Assembly: GCA_040002995.1 (NCBI GenBank)
Contig: JBDUDK010000145.1
Span: 5,919-69,918 of the forward strand
DNA length: 64,000 nucleotides
Reading direction: 5' to 3'
From: JBDUDK01 sp040002995
GTDB lineage: Bacteria; Actinomycetota; Acidimicrobiia; Acidimicrobiales; Ilumatobacteraceae
Every line of letters starts with the position of its first letter. Positions within the stretch are counted from its first letter, which is position 1. The translations under genes and the position numbers were made by a program. The notes under the pieces are model-generated. The model was given only the letters and a program-made list of their open reading frames with translations. It searched no databases and had not been told where the DNA came from. Below are positions 51,448 to 61,625 of the stretch, in pieces.

Positions 51448-53421
51448 ATGACGAACGAACTCTTCCCCGACCTCGATGCCGAACAGGCGTGGCTCGAACA
51501 CGCCCGTCGTTGCCGCGCGTCGATGCTCGCCCGACTACGTCCGCTGCTCGTCTCAACCGTCGGTGCGGACGAGTTCACCGACGAGTTCGTTCAGTACATC
51601 GCGCGCATGCAAGTCGACGACCTCGACGACCCGCGAGCTGCGAACTTTTTTGGACGCATCGACACCGAAACGAGTGAGCGCTTCCACATCGGGCGCAGAC
51701 ACATCGAAGGTGATGAGCGTGAGCCAGTGGTGATCGACTGGCGGGCCGACATCGCCGCGCCGTTCTATCGAGCCACCGTCGAGGACACGTTCGGTCTGAA
51801 GCTCCGGCGCCGGTTCACGCTCGAGAACGATCGGATCGTCGCCTACCAGGACGATCATCTCGACGACCCGAACGCGGTCGGTGCCGGAGGTATCCCCGAT
51901 CCGGTGCTGGCCGAAATCGGTGCCGCCCGAACCGGCGCGATGCGCGACATCGTCGCCACGATCCAGGCCGAGCAGGACCGCGTGATCCGCCGGCCGATCC
52001 ACGGCTGCCTCATCGTCCAGGGCGGTCCCGGCACGGGGAAGACCGCGGTCGGTCTGCATCGCGCCGCGTACCTCCTGTTCGAACACCGAGTCGCGCTGAG
52101 CCGTCAGGGCGTGCTCGTCGTGGGACCCAACCGCGTGTTCCTCGACTACATCTCCCACGTGTTGCCCTCGCTGGGTGAGCGGGCCGTGCAGCAACGCACG
52201 ATCGGCGACCTCGCCACGCCATCGGTCACCGTGGAGGGGATCGACGACGACGCGATCTCGCGCATCAAGGGCGACGCGCGGATGGCGCTCGTGATCGAAC
52301 GGGCCGCGGTCACCGCCGTCACCGTCGCCAAGGAAACGCTGCGCGTCGGTGTCGGGTCGCGTTCGATCGTGGTGACGCCCGAGCTCGTGCAGGGTTGGGT
52401 CGACGCGGCCCTCGCCAGCCGGCAACCCCTCAACCGGCGACGCCAGGCGTTTCGTGCGCTTGCGCTACAGGAGCTGGCGCGGGGCGCGCCCGGCGGTGAG
52501 GATCAGGTACGCGCCAACGCCGCGCTCAAGACACTGCTCGACCGCAGCTGGCCCGTCGTGAAGGCCCGCGCGCTCATCGAGCGCATCCTCGGCAACGCGG
52601 ACGCGCTGGCGGCGGCGGCGCACGGGATCCTCGATCCCGCGGAGCAGGCGTTGATCGTGCGGCGCCGGAAGCGCTGGACGACCGCCGATCTTCCGCTCCT
52701 CGATGAGGCCACCGGCGTGGTCGAAGGTCCGCCCGCCACGTACGGCCACATCGTCGTCGACGAGGCGCAGGACCTGTCGGCGATGGGACTGAGGATGCTT
52801 GCCCGCCGCTGCCCGTCGGGCTCGTTCACGGTGCTCGGCGACCTCGCGCAGTCGACCGCCCCCGCGGGCCACACGCACTGGTCCGACGTCGCCGCGCAAC
52901 TCGCGCCCGCGGGCGATGCCTCGATCGAACAGCTCACAATCGGCTACCGCGTGCCGGGCCCGATCCTCGAGATGGCGAACCGTCTGCTGCCGGCCACCGG
53001 CGTTGTCGTGGGCGCCAGCCGTTCCGCTCGACTCGATGGTGAGCCGCCGCACGTGGTGTTCGGAACCGACAGCGAAACCGTGGCCGCCGCCGTCGCAGCC
53101 GACAAGCGCCGGCACCCACTGACCGGTGTGATCGTGCCGCGAGAGCGTTTTGCCGGCATCGTCGCCGCGCTCGAAGAGTACGCGCTCACCGCAGTCGGTC
53201 GTCTCACCGACCTTGGTCCCCACGATGTGCCGCTGTTCGCCGCCGCCGACGCGAAGGGCCTCGAGTTCGACGCCGTTGTCGTCGTCGATCCGACGGCGAT
53301 CCTCGGCGATTCACCGATCGGGGCGCGCCTGCTCTACGTCGCGATGACCCGCGCCGTACAACGGCTCACGCTCATCACCGACGGGCCGCTTCCAGCGGTG
53401 CTCACCGATGAGCGGTCTTGA
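51448..53421 (+). CDS. HelD/HelR-type UvrD-like superfamily 1 helicase
   Basis: 657 residues. The N-terminal 150 contain the HelD-like segment IGRRHIEGDEREPVVIDWRAD. Walker A is GGPGTGKTAVGLH (192-204), the Walker B-like motif VVDEAQDLSAMGLRML, and motif VI ARLLYVAMTRAVQRL. HelD proteins bind RNA polymerase and release stalled complexes; the actinobacterial HelR form is linked to rifampicin tolerance. It is on the opposite strand within the eno-mazG block; its 3' end overlaps mazG by 20 nt. Confidence 0.88.
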   Translation: MTNELFPDLDAEQAWLEHARRCRASMLARLRPLLVSTVGADEFTDEFVQYIARMQVDDLDDPRAANFFGRIDTETSERFHIGRRHIEGDEREPVVIDWRADIAAPFYRATVEDTFGLKLRRRFTLENDRIVAYQDDHLDDPNAVGAGGIPDPVLAEIGAARTGAMRDIVATIQAEQDRVIRRPIHGCLIVQGGPGTGKTAVGLHRAAYLLFEHRVALSRQGVLVVGPNRVFLDYISHVLPSLGERAVQQRTIGDLATPSVTVEGIDDDAISRIKGDARMALVIERAAVTAVTVAKETLRVGVGSRSIVVTPELVQGWVDAALASRQPLNRRRQAFRALALQELARGAPGGEDQVRANAALKTLLDRSWPVVKARALIERILGNADALAAAAHGILDPAEQALIVRRRKRWTTADLPLLDEATGVVEGPPATYGHIVVDEAQDLSAMGLRMLARRCPSGSFTVLGDLAQSTAPAGHTHWSDVAAQLAPAGDASIEQLTIGYRVPGPILEMANRLLPATGVVVGASRSARLDGEPPHVVFGTDSETVAAAVAADKRRHPLTGVIVPRERFAGIVAALEEYALTAVGRLTDLGPHDVPLFAAADAKGLEFDAVVVVDPTAILGDSPIGARLLYVAMTRAVQRLTLITDGPLPAVLTDERS

Positions 53422-54844
53422 CTTCGTCCCACAGCCCGTCGAGCTCACTCAGATCGAGCGTGGTCAACTCGAGCCCGCGTCCCGCCGCGAGCCGCTCGAC
53501 CCCGACGAACCGCTCCCGGAATTTCGCGGTGGCGGCCCGGAGTGCAGCCTCGGGATCGACGCGGACGTGACGGGCCACGTTCGTCACCGCGAACAGCAGA
53601 TCGCCGAGTTCGTCGGCGATCGCCTTCGCGTCGCCTGACTCGATCACGGCCGCGAGCTCTGCGGTTTCCTCGGTCACCTTCGGGAAGGCGCCGTGTACAT
53701 CGGCCCAATCGAAGCCGACGGATGCGGCCTTTTTCTGCACCTTCGTGGCGTAGAGCAACGACGGCAAGTTGCCGGCGATGCCATCCATCAGCGACGACGT
53801 GCCCTTCTCGAGCTTCTTGATCTGCTCCCAGTTCGTGACCACCTCCGACGCGGTGTCGGCCTCGACGCTGCCGAACACGTGGGGATGGCGGCGAACGAGC
53901 TTGTCGTGAATGCCTCTCGCGATGTCGGCGATCGTGAACTGGCCGGTCTCCGATCCGAGGACGGAGTGGAAGAAGATCTGGAACAGCAGGTCGCCGAGCT
54001 CGTCGGCGAGGTGTTCGTAGGTCGTCTCGTTCGCCGGATCGAGGGCGTCGATCGCCTCGAGCACCTCGTAGGTCTCTTCGAGCAGATGGCGCGTAAGGGT
54101 CTGGTGCGATTGCTCGCGGTCCCACGGACAGCGAACCCGCAACGTTCGGACCAGTTCGTGGAACCGCACGAGCTCCGCGCCGACCGGAACTGCGAGTGAA
54201 GGGATCCACAACGTCGTGAGGTGATCGGGTGCGAACGATCGATCGAGGTCGGCCCACGCCACGTCGAACACTCTCTGATCGGCCAGACCGAGGTTTTGGA
54301 GCACCGTGACGACGGGTCCGTCATCGCCGTCGACATCGTCGACCGAGAGTTTGATCTCGGAGAGCACGTCGTGGCTGTCACACTGGGCCACGAGCAATGG
54401 ACCGCGTTCGCCCGCTGCCTCGATCGCGAAATCGCGCCCGTCGACGAGGCGGACACCCACCGCCACGGGGTCGACGCGCAACGCGGCCCACGCCAGGTCG
54501 AGGTATGACACACCGGCGACGATCTCGACCTCGACCCGTTCGTCGTTCGACAACAGCGCGACCGTCCGCTCGGCGACGAGGGCCGAGCCGGGCACCGCGT
54601 ACAAGACATCACCGTGTTCTCGCGCGGCGTCGACGAGACGCTCGACGATCGTCGCGTAAACTTCGTCGAGGTAGTCGACCTCCTCGTAGAGATCGTCGAA
54701 CGCGATCGCCGGTGCGACGACCCCGGCCGAGGGATGCCGCGCCGTGCGCACGAAGCGCTGCGGGATACGTTCGATGGCGGCGAGCGCGTCGGCGGTCACC
54801 AGCCCGGGCCCGGCCGGGCCGAGGCCGACAACGACGATCTTCAT
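53402..54844 (-). CDS. mazG: YabN-like fusion of tetrapyrrole-methylase-like domain and MazG
   Basis: 480 residues from ATG 54844. The N-terminal 220 form a tetrapyrrole (corrin/porphyrin) methylase-type domain (MKIVVVGLGPAGPGLVTADA, GVSYLDLAWAALRVDPVAV). The C-terminal part is a MazG pair with RCPWDREQSHQTL, EETYEVLEAIDAL and a second TEETAELAAVIES. MazG hydrolyses (d)NTPs. The fused form is known from Bacillus YabN. The ATG overlaps the ppiC-like gene by 4 nt. Confidence 0.93.
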   Translation of the reverse strand: MKIVVVGLGPAGPGLVTADALAAIERIPQRFVRTARHPSAGVVAPAIAFDDLYEEVDYLDEVYATIVERLVDAAREHGDVLYAVPGSALVAERTVALLSNDERVEVEIVAGVSYLDLAWAALRVDPVAVGVRLVDGRDFAIEAAGERGPLLVAQCDSHDVLSEIKLSVDDVDGDDGPVVTVLQNLGLADQRVFDVAWADLDRSFAPDHLTTLWIPSLAVPVGAELVRFHELVRTLRVRCPWDREQSHQTLTRHLLEETYEVLEAIDALDPANETTYEHLADELGDLLFQIFFHSVLGSETGQFTIADIARGIHDKLVRRHPHVFGSVEADTASEVVTNWEQIKKLEKGTSSLMDGIAGNLPSLLYATKVQKKAASVGFDWADVHGAFPKVTEETAELAAVIESGDAKAIADELGDLLFAVTNVARHVRVDPEAALRAATAKFRERFVGVERLAAGRGLELTTLDLSELDGLWDEVKTAHR

Positions 54845-55863
54845 TTGACGGGGATGTCGGCGGTGCCAGTCGTGGTCGCGACGACCGACGACGTCTTGGC
54901 GTCCCACTCGCCGTAGCGCGGGTCGACGGTGATCTGGGCCTTCGCCAGCGCGTCTTTCTGCCAGGCCGTGAACTTGTCGTTGCCTTTGCTGAGGAGTGTG
55001 TTCTTCACGGCTGCTTTGGCGTCATTGAACAGCACGTCTTCGACCTTCGTCACGAGGATTATGTGGAAGCCGTACTGGCTCTGGACCGGGTCGGTCGGCA
55101 CACCCACCGTCGCGGCGTCGGCCGCGGCGGCGAACTCCCCGATATAGCTCGAGTCGATCTCGTCCTTGGTCTGGCAGGTGCCGTCGGCCTGGTTGCGCAG
55201 CTCGCCCCCGTTGGCTCCTGACCCGGTGTCAATGGATTTCGCCTTGGCGATGGTGGCGAAGTCCTCTCCCGTCTTCAATTGACCTTCGATCTGGGTTGCC
55301 TCGTCGAGGGTCGCCACCAGAATGTGGCTCAAACACCGGCGGCTGTAGGGCGTGGAGTCGGCGGCGAACGCCGCCTGCAGCGCGGCGTCGTCGAGCGATG
55401 TCACCCCGGCGTAGTGCAAACGGAGTTGGATGACCTCGCTCCACGCAAGGGTCTGGCGGTCACGGAAGTTCTTGGGAAACTTCGCCCACACCGCGTCGCC
55501 TCCGAATCGCTCTGCCGCGATGCGTGCGCCTTCGGTGGCCGCGCTGGGGCTGATGGCGACCTTCTGGGCGGCCAGTTCCTCGTGGATGAGCTCGTAGTCG
55601 ATCTCGAAGCCGATCGTCTGACGAACGAACTCGGCGTTCAGCGACCCCTCAGAGGTGCCCTGCACCGTGATCTGGGTGGCGATGGCCGTCGCGAAGTCGA
55701 CGTTGTCGCTGTACGCCTTCAGATCGTCTTCGAACGATGACCGGGAGCGGGCGTGGCCGTTGGTGGAAAAGGCGTCGGTGCTCGTGGTGCCCGAGCCGGA
55801 TCCGCACGCGCTCATAAGCGTGAGCGCGAGCGCGCCACATAAAAGGGGGAGAGATCGATTCAC
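54841..55863 (-). CDS. SurA/PpiC-type peptidyl-prolyl isomerase lipoprotein
   Basis: 340 residues from GTG 55863. The signal peptide ends in lipobox MSAC (Cys20), followed by a helical SurA-like region and a parvulin domain: RCLSHILVATLDEATQIEGQL, FATIAKAKSIDTGSGANGGEL and the C-terminal YGFHIILVTKVEDV. It probably folds exported proteins outside the membrane. It overlaps mfd and mazG by 4 nt each, in the place where M. tuberculosis has lpqU-type lipoprotein genes near mfd and mazG. Confidence 0.9.
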   Translation of the reverse strand: MNRSLPLLCGALALTLMSACGSGSGTTSTDAFSTNGHARSRSSFEDDLKAYSDNVDFATAIATQITVQGTSEGSLNAEFVRQTIGFEIDYELIHEELAAQKVAISPSAATEGARIAAERFGGDAVWAKFPKNFRDRQTLAWSEVIQLRLHYAGVTSLDDAALQAAFAADSTPYSRRCLSHILVATLDEATQIEGQLKTGEDFATIAKAKSIDTGSGANGGELRNQADGTCQTKDEIDSSYIGEFAAAADAATVGVPTDPVQSQYGFHIILVTKVEDVLFNDAKAAVKNTLLSKGNDKFTAWQKDALAKAQITVDPRYGEWDAKTSSVVATTTGTADIPVK

Positions 55864-58800
55864 GCTGGCGACGATACCGTTTCGGGGGTGGGGGGGATCA
55901 GGTCAGCCAGGAGAGCAACGAGCTGATCGGCGGCGTTTACACCCCGTTTCAGCGGGACGACCAACTGCCCTTGCTCCTCCTTGTAGACGGCGTCTCGCGC
56001 CAGCCTTCGCAGCCGAATTGTTGCGCTTGTCTTCAACCACAGCGGAGCGAGCCGGGCACCTCCGGACGTGATCGAAATGTCTCGAATTCCGGTCCGGAAG
56101 CACTCGGCGCGCAGGTGGCCCACACCGAGAAGCGCGGCGGCGGGTTCCGGCACCGGGCCGTAGCGGTCCTCCCATTCGGCGCGGATGTCGTCGACCTCCG
56201 CGTGTGTCGTAACAGCGGCCAGACGGCGGTAGGCCTCGAGGCGCAACTCCTCCTTACCGACGTAGTCCTTCGGGAGATGGGCGTCGACCGGGACGTCGAG
56301 CTTGACCTCGGCCGGCGGTCGCACCTCTTCGCCTTTCATCTCTGCGACCGCCTCGTTCACCATCTGGCAATACAGGTCGTAGCCGACCGCGGCGATGTGG
56401 CCCGACTGGCTCTCGCCGAGCAGATTGCCGGCGCCGCGTATCTCGAGGTCGCGCATGGCGATCTTGAACCCCGAGCCGAGCTCGGTGGCCTCACCGATCG
56501 TGCGGAGGCGCTCGTAGGCCTCCTCGGTGAGCGTGCGGTCGGGCGGATGGAAGAGATACGCGTAGGCGCGTTGGCCGGCGCGTCCGACGCGGCCCCGCAA
56601 CTGGTGCAATTGCCCGAGACCAAGCAGATCGGCCCGCTCGACCACGAGCGTGTTCACCGTCGGCATGTCGATCCCTGACTCGATGATCGTCGTGCACACC
56701 AACACGTCGTACTGGCCTTGCCAGAAGTCGACGACGACCTGCTCGAGGCTGCTCTCGTCCATCTGGCCGTGAGCCACCGCGACACGCGCCTCGGGAACAA
56801 GGGCGCGAAGCCGCTCGGCCTGCTCATCGATCGAGCGCACGCGATTGTGTACGTAGAAAACCTGACCCTCACGAAGCAATTCGCGCTTGACCGCCTCGGC
56901 CACGGCGCGCTCGTCGAACTCGCCGACGTAGGTGAGGATCGGTTGACGGTCGGCGGGCGGTGTGTTGAGCAACGTGAGGTCGCGGATACCCGTGAGGCTC
57001 ATCTCGAGTGTGCGCGGGATGGGCGTCGCCGTGAGCGTCAACACGTCGACGTCGGCTTTCAGTCGCTTCATCGCTTCCTTGTGCTGGACGCCGAAGCGCT
57101 GCTCCTCGTCGACGACGAGCAAGCCGAGATCTTTGAACGTCGTCTCGCCGTTGAGCAGCCGATGCGTGCCGATGACAACGTCGACCTCACCCGAGCGGAT
57201 GCCGTCGGACACCTTGCGGGCCTCGCTGTTCGTGAGGAAGCGGCTCATCACTTCGACTCGGACGGGGAATCCCGCGAAACGTTCGCTGAACGTCTGGAGG
57301 TGCTGCTGCGCGAGCAATGTCGTAGGCACGAGTACCGCCGCCTGCTTGCCGTCCTGGATGCATTTGAAAACGGCGCGGATCGCGACCTCTGTCTTGCCGA
57401 ATCCCACGTCGCCGCACACGAGGCGGTCCATCGGATGTTCGCTCTCCATGTCGGCCTTCACATCATTGATGGCCTTGAGCTGGTCCGGCGTCTCCATGTA
57501 GGCGAACGCATCTTCGAGCTCGGCCTGCCACGGCGTGTCGTTGGTGAACGCGTGGCCCGGCGCGTGCAGCCGCTTCTGGTAGAGCACAACCAGCTCTTGA
57601 GCGATCTCGCGGACGGCAGATCGCACTCGGCTCTTGGCCCGCGCGAAGTCGCTGCCCCCAAGGCGATGGAGCGCGGGCGCCTCGCCGCCGACGTAATGGC
57701 GCACCGCGTCGATCTGATCGCTCGGCACGTAGAGGCGGTCGCCGCCCTTGTACTCGAGCAGCAGGTAGTCGCGCTCGACACCGTCGATCGCCTGCTTCAC
57801 CATTCCCGAGTAGCGACCGACGCCGTGTTGGTAGTGGACGATGTAGTCGCCGGGCTTCAGGTCCTCGAAAAAGCCGACCGCGTCGCGCGTGCGAGGGTGG
57901 CGCGGCCGGTAGGTGCGGCGGCGACCCGTGAGATCGGCCTCGGTGAGTACCGCAAGCGGAATCTGGTCGAGGACGAAGCCGCTTTGGATCGGCGCGACCA
58001 CGATCGTCCCACCCAGTCGCATGGGATCGACGTCGATCGGAAGGTCGAGCTCACGATCGCGGAGTAGTCCGGCCAATCGAACCGCCGACGCCTCGCTCTC
58101 GGCCGCGACCACAACTCGACTGCCGCCGTCGAGGAGTCGCTTCAACCGGGCCACCAGCGCTTCACCGTCGCCCACCATCGGAGCCCACGCCGATGCCGCC
58201 ACGATGGGTGTGTGCGGTCCCTCCGGACTGCCGACGACCGTCAGCGTAGGCGCCTTGGTCCCAGTGAGAAGCCGGTCAAAGGGCAGGTGCAGGCGCGCCA
58301 GCGCATCCTCGTCGCCCGCGCCCCACGTGCGGGCCAAGGTCGATGCGAGGTCGGCTTCCTCGGCGAGGATGTCTCCCGCCCGGTCGCGCATGCGGCGCGG
58401 TTCGACGAGGACGACGAGGGCGTCAGGACCGACGAGGTCGATGAGAAGGCGCTCGTCGGGCGTGACCCACGGCAACCAACTTTCCATGCCGTCGAACGTG
58501 AGCCCCTCGCTGAGGCGGTCCCAGTGCGCGCGACCCCACGGTTCGGCGGCCACCAACTCGTGAGCGCGTGCGCGTACGTCGTCGGTAGCGAGGAGCTCGC
58601 GTGCCGGGAAGATGATCGCCGCGTCGATCGCGTCGGTCGAGCGTTGATCGCTGACGCTGAACTCCGTGAGTCGATCGATCTCGTCGCCCCAGAGGTCGAT
58701 GCGCACGGGAACGTCGCCGATGCTGGGGAACACGTCGACGATCGAGCCCCGCACAGCCAACTCGCCGCGATGTTCGACGAGTTCCTCCCGCCGGTAGCCC

Positions 58801-59273
58801 ATGGCGACGAGCCGAGCCACCAGCGCGGTTGAGTCGAGCTGGTCACCCGGATGGACGACGACAGGTTCGGCCTCCTCGACATGCGGTCCGAGCCGTTGGA
58901 GCAGTGCCCGTACCGACGCCACCACCACCTTGGGCCAGCGGGCCTCGTTCTGCAGCCGCCACAGGACGCGCAACCGGCGCCCCATGGTCTCGACGCTCGG
59001 GCTCACGCGTTCGAACGGCAGCGTCTCCCACGCGGGGAAGAGCTCGACGTGCTCGTCGCCCAGATAGAGACGCATGTCGGCGGCGAGGCGCTCGGCGGCG
59101 GTGCCCGTCGGGGTGGCGATGATGATCGGGCGGCGGGCACTGAGTTGCGTGAGGCCGGCGAACGCGATCGCGCGCGCGGGGTCGGCGACGGCCAGCACGG
59201 CGCCGTCGCGCCCGAGTACGTCGCGCAGACCGGGCTCGTCGCGCAAGAGGGGAGCGAGCGCTGCGAGGGTCAT
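55860..59273 (-). CDS. mfd: transcription-repair coupling factor
   Basis: 1137 residues, full length for Mfd. The UvrB-homology region begins the protein (ITFAG-like, AERLAADMRLYLGDEHVELFP). The RNA polymerase interaction domain begins near GDYIVHYQHGVGRYSG, the translocase carries CGDVGFGKTEVAIRAVFK and the DEEQRFGVQHKEAMK box, and a C-terminal TRCF domain completes it. Mfd removes RNA polymerase stalled at lesions and recruits UvrA. It overlaps pth by 4 nt upstream. Confidence 0.97.
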   Translation of the reverse strand: MTLAALAPLLRDEPGLRDVLGRDGAVLAVADPARAIAFAGLTQLSARRPIIIATPTGTAAERLAADMRLYLGDEHVELFPAWETLPFERVSPSVETMGRRLRVLWRLQNEARWPKVVVASVRALLQRLGPHVEEAEPVVVHPGDQLDSTALVARLVAMGYRREELVEHRGELAVRGSIVDVFPSIGDVPVRIDLWGDEIDRLTEFSVSDQRSTDAIDAAIIFPARELLATDDVRARAHELVAAEPWGRAHWDRLSEGLTFDGMESWLPWVTPDERLLIDLVGPDALVVLVEPRRMRDRAGDILAEEADLASTLARTWGAGDEDALARLHLPFDRLLTGTKAPTLTVVGSPEGPHTPIVAASAWAPMVGDGEALVARLKRLLDGGSRVVVAAESEASAVRLAGLLRDRELDLPIDVDPMRLGGTIVVAPIQSGFVLDQIPLAVLTEADLTGRRRTYRPRHPRTRDAVGFFEDLKPGDYIVHYQHGVGRYSGMVKQAIDGVERDYLLLEYKGGDRLYVPSDQIDAVRHYVGGEAPALHRLGGSDFARAKSRVRSAVREIAQELVVLYQKRLHAPGHAFTNDTPWQAELEDAFAYMETPDQLKAINDVKADMESEHPMDRLVCGDVGFGKTEVAIRAVFKCIQDGKQAAVLVPTTLLAQQHLQTFSERFAGFPVRVEVMSRFLTNSEARKVSDGIRSGEVDVVIGTHRLLNGETTFKDLGLLVVDEEQRFGVQHKEAMKRLKADVDVLTLTATPIPRTLEMSLTGIRDLTLLNTPPADRQPILTYVGEFDERAVAEAVKRELLREGQVFYVHNRVRSIDEQAERLRALVPEARVAVAHGQMDESSLEQVVVDFWQGQYDVLVCTTIIESGIDMPTVNTLVVERADLLGLGQLHQLRGRVGRAGQRAYAYLFHPPDRTLTEEAYERLRTIGEATELGSGFKIAMRDLEIRGAGNLLGESQSGHIAAVGYDLYCQMVNEAVAEMKGEEVRPPAEVKLDVPVDAHLPKDYVGKEELRLEAYRRLAAVTTHAEVDDIRAEWEDRYGPVPEPAAALLGVGHLRAECFRTGIRDISITSGGARLAPLWLKTSATIRLRRLARDAVYKEEQGQLVVPLKRGVNAADQLVALLADLIPPTPETVSSPA

Positions 59274-59884
59274 GTGCCGTTGAACCGGTTCATCGCGACC
59301 GCCACACCGTCGGCGATGATCGTCTCGACCGCGTCCGCAGCCAGCTGCACAGTGACGTCGAGCTCCTTGCGTTCCGTTTTGGACAGGCGCCGCAGGACAT
59401 GGTTGGCGCCCCGCTCCTTTGACGGCGGCTTGTCGACGCCGATGCGCACGCGGACGAACCCCTCGGTGTGAAGGTGCTGTTTGAGCGATCGGAGACCGTT
59501 GTGGCCGGCCAGGCCGCCGCCTTCCTTGAGGCGAAGGGACGCGAAGGGAAGGTCGAGCTCATCGTGCACGATGATCATCCGCGCCGGATCCTCGATCCCG
59601 TAACGGCGCACGAGTAGCGCGGCGGACTCGCCCGACAGGTTCATGAACGTCTGCGGCAACGCGAGCGCAACCCGCTTGCCGGCGATGTGGGCGTCGCCGG
59701 TCAATGCCTTGGCCTTCGAGCGCTTGAGCTTCGTGCCGGAGCGGCGGGCGAGCTCCTCGACCACCTCGACGCCGACGTTGTGGCGCGTGCCGGCGAACTC
59801 GGTGCCTGGGTTGCCGAGCCCGATTACGAGATGGTCGGCGGGCGTGCCCCGCCGCTCGGCCTTGGCCGAGCCGAGCAGGGGCAT
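59270..59884 (-). CDS. pth: peptidyl-tRNA hydrolase
   Basis: 204 residues. An N-terminal extension of about 17 residues precedes LVIGLGNPGTEFAGTRHNVG, with the catalytic His in TRHN; PQTFMNLSGES, IVHDELDLP (Asp) and GGLAGHNGLRSL (Asn) complete the active site. It frees tRNA from peptidyl-tRNA dropped by ribosomes. Three bases separate it from rplY, the usual pairing. Confidence 0.96.
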   Translation of the reverse strand: MPLLGSAKAERRGTPADHLVIGLGNPGTEFAGTRHNVGVEVVEELARRSGTKLKRSKAKALTGDAHIAGKRVALALPQTFMNLSGESAALLVRRYGIEDPARMIIVHDELDLPFASLRLKEGGGLAGHNGLRSLKQHLHTEGFVRVRIGVDKPPSKERGANHVLRRLSKTERKELDVTVQLAADAVETIIADGVAVAMNRFNGT

Positions 59885-59887
59885 GGC

Positions 59888-60535
59888 TCAGGCTTCGGTT
59901 TGCTCGCCGGTGGCCTCGCCGCCCTCCGGAGCCTCGCCCTCGACAGCCTCGGCCTCCGGCGCCTCGGGCTCGACGATCGCCCGCGTGGCCACGGCGGTGA
60001 CAACGGGGGTGTCCGGGTCGAGCGGGCAGGTGACGCCGGGCGGCAGCTCGAGATCGCTGACGCGGATGACGTCGCCGATCTTCATATCCGAGATGTCGAT
60101 GGTGATGTCGTTCGGGATCGCACGCGGGGTGCAGCGGACCAGGAGGCTGTTGAGGGCCGGATCGACGAGGCCGAGTTCGTTCAGCACTGCCCTCGCCTCG
60201 CCGTGGAGGACGATCGGGATCTCGACCTCGATCTCGACGTCGAGGTCGACCACGAGGAAGTCGACGTGGATGACGTTGCGCCGCACCGGGTGTCGCTGCA
60301 TCTGCTTGACGACGGTGGGGTGAGTGGTCTTGCCGACTTTCAGATTGATCACCGCGTTGAGCCCGGCCGGACCGGTCAACGCCTGGCGGAGCTCACGGCG
60401 GGCGACGGTGACCGCCGTCGACTCAACCCCGCGGCCGTAGACGACCCCCGGCACGTACTCGCTGCGGCGGAGCCGCCTAGACGCGCTCGTGCCCGTGGGC
60501 CGGCCGACTTCGGCAACAAGGTTGATATCTGCCAT
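59888..60535 (-). CDS. rplY: 50S ribosomal protein L25, CTC/TL5 form
   Basis: 215 residues. The N-terminal L25 fold (INLVAEVGRPTGTSASRRLR, PGVVYGRGVESTAV) binds 5S rRNA, and the C-terminal TL5 domain follows (PIVLHGEARAVLNELGLVDP). The tail is a Glu/Ala-rich stretch of about 40 residues. The 94-bp region before its start is the largest gap in this operon; on the minus strand TAAACT at 60582-60577 could be a -10 element. Confidence 0.95.
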   Translation of the reverse strand: MADINLVAEVGRPTGTSASRRLRRSEYVPGVVYGRGVESTAVTVARRELRQALTGPAGLNAVINLKVGKTTHPTVVKQMQRHPVRRNVIHVDFLVVDLDVEIEVEIPIVLHGEARAVLNELGLVDPALNSLLVRCTPRAIPNDITIDISDMKIGDVIRVSDLELPPGVTCPLDPDTPVVTAVATRAIVEPEAPEAEAVEGEAPEGGEATGEQTEA

Positions 60536-60629
60536 GACGCGCTCCTGCTACAGGGGGGGAAGACCTGAACCGAGCAAGTTTAGATACCACCCCCGCGGAA
60601 CCGCCACCCCGCGCACGGCGGCGGCCGGG

Positions 60630-61610
60630 CTAGGCCTGGTTCTCGCCGCCGAAGATCTCCGACACCGACGTGTCCTCGAACACGGCATTTAGGGCCGCGG
60701 CGATGATCTGACCGACGGAAAGGACCTCGATCTTGTCGATCTGCTTCTCCGGGGGCAGCGGCACGGTGTTCGTGATCACGACCCGGCTGATCTCGGAGTT
60801 CTTGAGCCGGTCGATGGCGGGGTCGGAGAGGACCCCGTGCGTGCACATCGCCCACACCTCCGACGCGCCCTTGGTCTTGAGGATCTCCGCGGCCGACACG
60901 ATCGTGCTGGCGGTGTCGATCATGTCGTCGATGAGAATGCATTGCCGCCGGTCGACCTCGCCGATGAGGTCGCGAGCGACCGCGACGTTGGTGGTGCCCT
61001 TCGGGCGGCGCTTGTAGACGAAGGCCAGGTCGGCGTTCATGTGTTGGGCCATCCGCTCGGCGACCTTGATGCGGCCGGCATCGGGCGAGACGATCACAGG
61101 ATCCTCGGCGTGCGTGCGGATGTAGTCCTCGAGCACGGGGACCGCGGTCAGATGATCGACAGGGCCGTCGAAAAAGCCCTGAATCTGACCGGAGTGCAAG
61201 TCGACGGAGATCATGCGCTTTGCACCCGCGGCCTTGAACAGGTCGGCCACCAGCCGGGCGGTGATCGGCTCGCGGCCCTCGGCCTTGCGGTCCTGACGGG
61301 CGTAGCCGTAGAAGGGCGTGACGGCGGTGATGCGCTTGGCCGACGCTCGGTACGCGGCGTCGATCATGATCAGCTGCTCCATGATCGCGTCGTTGATCGA
61401 GCGACCACCCGCCTCGTGGTGGGACTGCATCACGAAGACATCGGTGCCGCGGACGCTATCGGCGAACCGGGGACGGATCTCGCCGTTCGCAAAGTCGACC
61501 AGGTTGGGTTCGGACAACTCGACGTCGAGGTAGTCGGCGACCTCCTCGGCCAAGGCGCGGTGTGCTCGGCCAGAAATGAGCACCAATCGCTTCTTGGTCA
61601 CCCGCTCCAT
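60630..61610 (-). CDS. prs: ribose-phosphate pyrophosphokinase
   Basis: A 326-residue class I PRPP synthase making PRPP from ribose-5-phosphate and ATP. FANGEIRPRFADSVRG, the ATP flexible-loop region YGYARQDRKAEGREPIT, and the PRPP-binding loop ILIDDMIDTASTIV are intact. PRPP also feeds the upp enzyme in this window. The start is ATG 61610, 15 nt after the glmU stop, in the normal glmU-prs order. Confidence 0.97.
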   Translation of the reverse strand: MERVTKKRLVLISGRAHRALAEEVADYLDVELSEPNLVDFANGEIRPRFADSVRGTDVFVMQSHHEAGGRSINDAIMEQLIMIDAAYRASAKRITAVTPFYGYARQDRKAEGREPITARLVADLFKAAGAKRMISVDLHSGQIQGFFDGPVDHLTAVPVLEDYIRTHAEDPVIVSPDAGRIKVAERMAQHMNADLAFVYKRRPKGTTNVAVARDLIGEVDRRQCILIDDMIDTASTIVSAAEILKTKGASEVWAMCTHGVLSDPAIDRLKNSEISRVVITNTVPLPPEKQIDKIEVLSVGQIIAAALNAVFEDTSVSEIFGGENQA

Positions 61611-61625
61611 CGGCAGCCCCGTTTC

